Source: Candidatus Omnitrophota bacterium (GTDB taxonomy: Bacteria > Omnitrophota > Gorgyraeia > Gygaellales > Profunditerraquicolaceae). Taken from it: a DNA stretch of 5,161 bases. The position numbers and the translations under genes are program-made. A model generated the notes under the pieces. It was not told the origin of the DNA and ran no database searches. It saw nothing but the letters and a program-made list of their open reading frames with translations. Below, one piece after another: positions 4,996 through 5,161 of this stretch (positions within the stretch are counted from its first letter, which is position 1; every line of letters begins with the position of its first letter). The stretch is taken from contig JAGUYA010000182.1 of assembly GCA_020061545.1 (NCBI GenBank), positions 1 to 5,161 on the forward strand. The letters are read 5' to 3'.

Positions 4996-5066
4996 CCGAG
5001 GTAGCTCAGTGGTAGAGCGCGGCCCTGAAAAGGCCGGCGTGGGGGGTCCGATTCCCTCCCTCGGCA
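4995..5066 (+). tRNA. tRNA-Phe (anticodon GAA)
   Basis: A full cloverleaf folds. The acceptor GCCGAGG pairs with CCTCGGC and is followed by discriminator A. The D arm is GCTC/GAGC with loop AGTGGTA. The anticodon stem CGGCC/GGCCG encloses loop CTGAAAA, giving anticodon GAA, which reads UUC and UUU. The variable loop is GCGTG, and the T stem GGGGG/CCCTC (one G-U pair) encloses loop TCCGATT. Discriminator A and a G1-C72 pair fit bacterial tRNA-Phe. CCA is not encoded (CAG follows), so a CCA-adding enzyme is required. The T loop has C where position 55 is almost always U (pseudouridine). The first base is shared with the pssA stop codon. Confidence 0.93.
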
Positions 5067-5091
5067 CAGTTTTGTAAGGTTGACCCTAAAG

Positions 5092-5113
5092 GTCCTTGAC
5101 CTTGGTCAAGGAC
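5092..5113 (+). repeat. Perfect inverted repeat (9-bp stem, CTTG loop) downstream of the tRNA
   Basis: GTCCTTGAC (5092-5100) and GTCAAGGAC (5105-5113) are exact reverse complements enclosing CTTG, which could form a CUUG tetraloop. No run of T follows on either strand, so it does not look like a normal intrinsic terminator. TGACC also occurs at 5081-5085 and GGTC at 5091-5094, so a competing fold with the upstream copy is possible. It could be a processing or stability hairpin for the tRNA transcript, or part of another interspersed palindrome. Apart from this hairpin I see nothing in 5067-5161, which is otherwise non-coding up to the window edge. Confidence 0.7.
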
Positions 5114-5161
5114 GGAAATTCTGCGGGGCAAACCTAAAAAAAGGTGAACTTCATCTCTGGA

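Noticed and set aside
5092..5125. Intrinsic terminator after the tRNA
   Set aside because: The hairpin is strong but no T run follows on either strand.
5144..5161. Start of another gene at GTG 5144
   Set aside because: Only six codons are visible before the window ends, and there is no clear ribosome binding site.

Overview
This window looks like a tightly packed, single-direction stretch of a bacterial chromosome. Every supported gene is on the + strand, gaps are mostly 0-15 bases, and several starts overlap the previous stop. Base composition is moderately AT-rich. Small DUF3568-like lipoproteins, a HycI-type hydrogenase protease, an NSS transporter and widespread-looking palindromic repeats suggest an uncultured anaerobic Gram-negative-type lineage. 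Candidatus Omnitrophota is my best guess from remembered gene neighbourhoods, but nothing here proves it.

Layout. 1-132 is the C-terminal end of a probable patatin-like phospholipase. 143-604 is a small lipoprotein whose signal-peptide core is written by five perfect tandem copies of an 8-bp unit. 579-846 is a broken MazG-like nucleotide pyrophosphohydrolase gene: its two ends are recognisable in different frames and the middle is missing. 830-1486 is a stand-alone NAD(P)H-hydrate epimerase. 1499-1732 is an unrecognised 77-residue protein with a very strong ribosome binding site. 1745-2209 is a HycI-family hydrogenase maturation protease. 2190-3758 is a LeuT-fold Na+-dependent amino-acid transporter. 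3755-3859 is a 34-residue one-helix protein resembling the small subunit of MetP/MetS-type transporters. 3856-4236 is a second, DUF3568-like lipoprotein. 4238-4297 holds a palindromic interspersed-type repeat. 4291-4995 is CDP-diacylglycerol-serine O-phosphatidyltransferase (pssA). 4995-5066 is tRNA-Phe(GAA). 5067-5161 has no gene I can support, only a strong hairpin.

How the genes work together. The transporter, its small subunit and the lipoprotein form a chain joined by two ATGA stop/start overlaps, which suggests coupled translation and perhaps a shared envelope role. The metabolite-repair gene (NnrE), the nucleotide-cleansing remnant (MazG-like) and the hydrogenase protease look like a housekeeping run rather than a dedicated pathway; no hydrogenase structural gene is present. 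The patatin fragment and pssA both concern phospholipids but are far apart.

The most unusual points are structural. The pssA start codon lies inside the arm of a palindromic repeat. The last base of the pssA stop codon is the first base of the tRNA. An octanucleotide microsatellite forms a signal peptide. The 34-residue transporter partner is easily missed.
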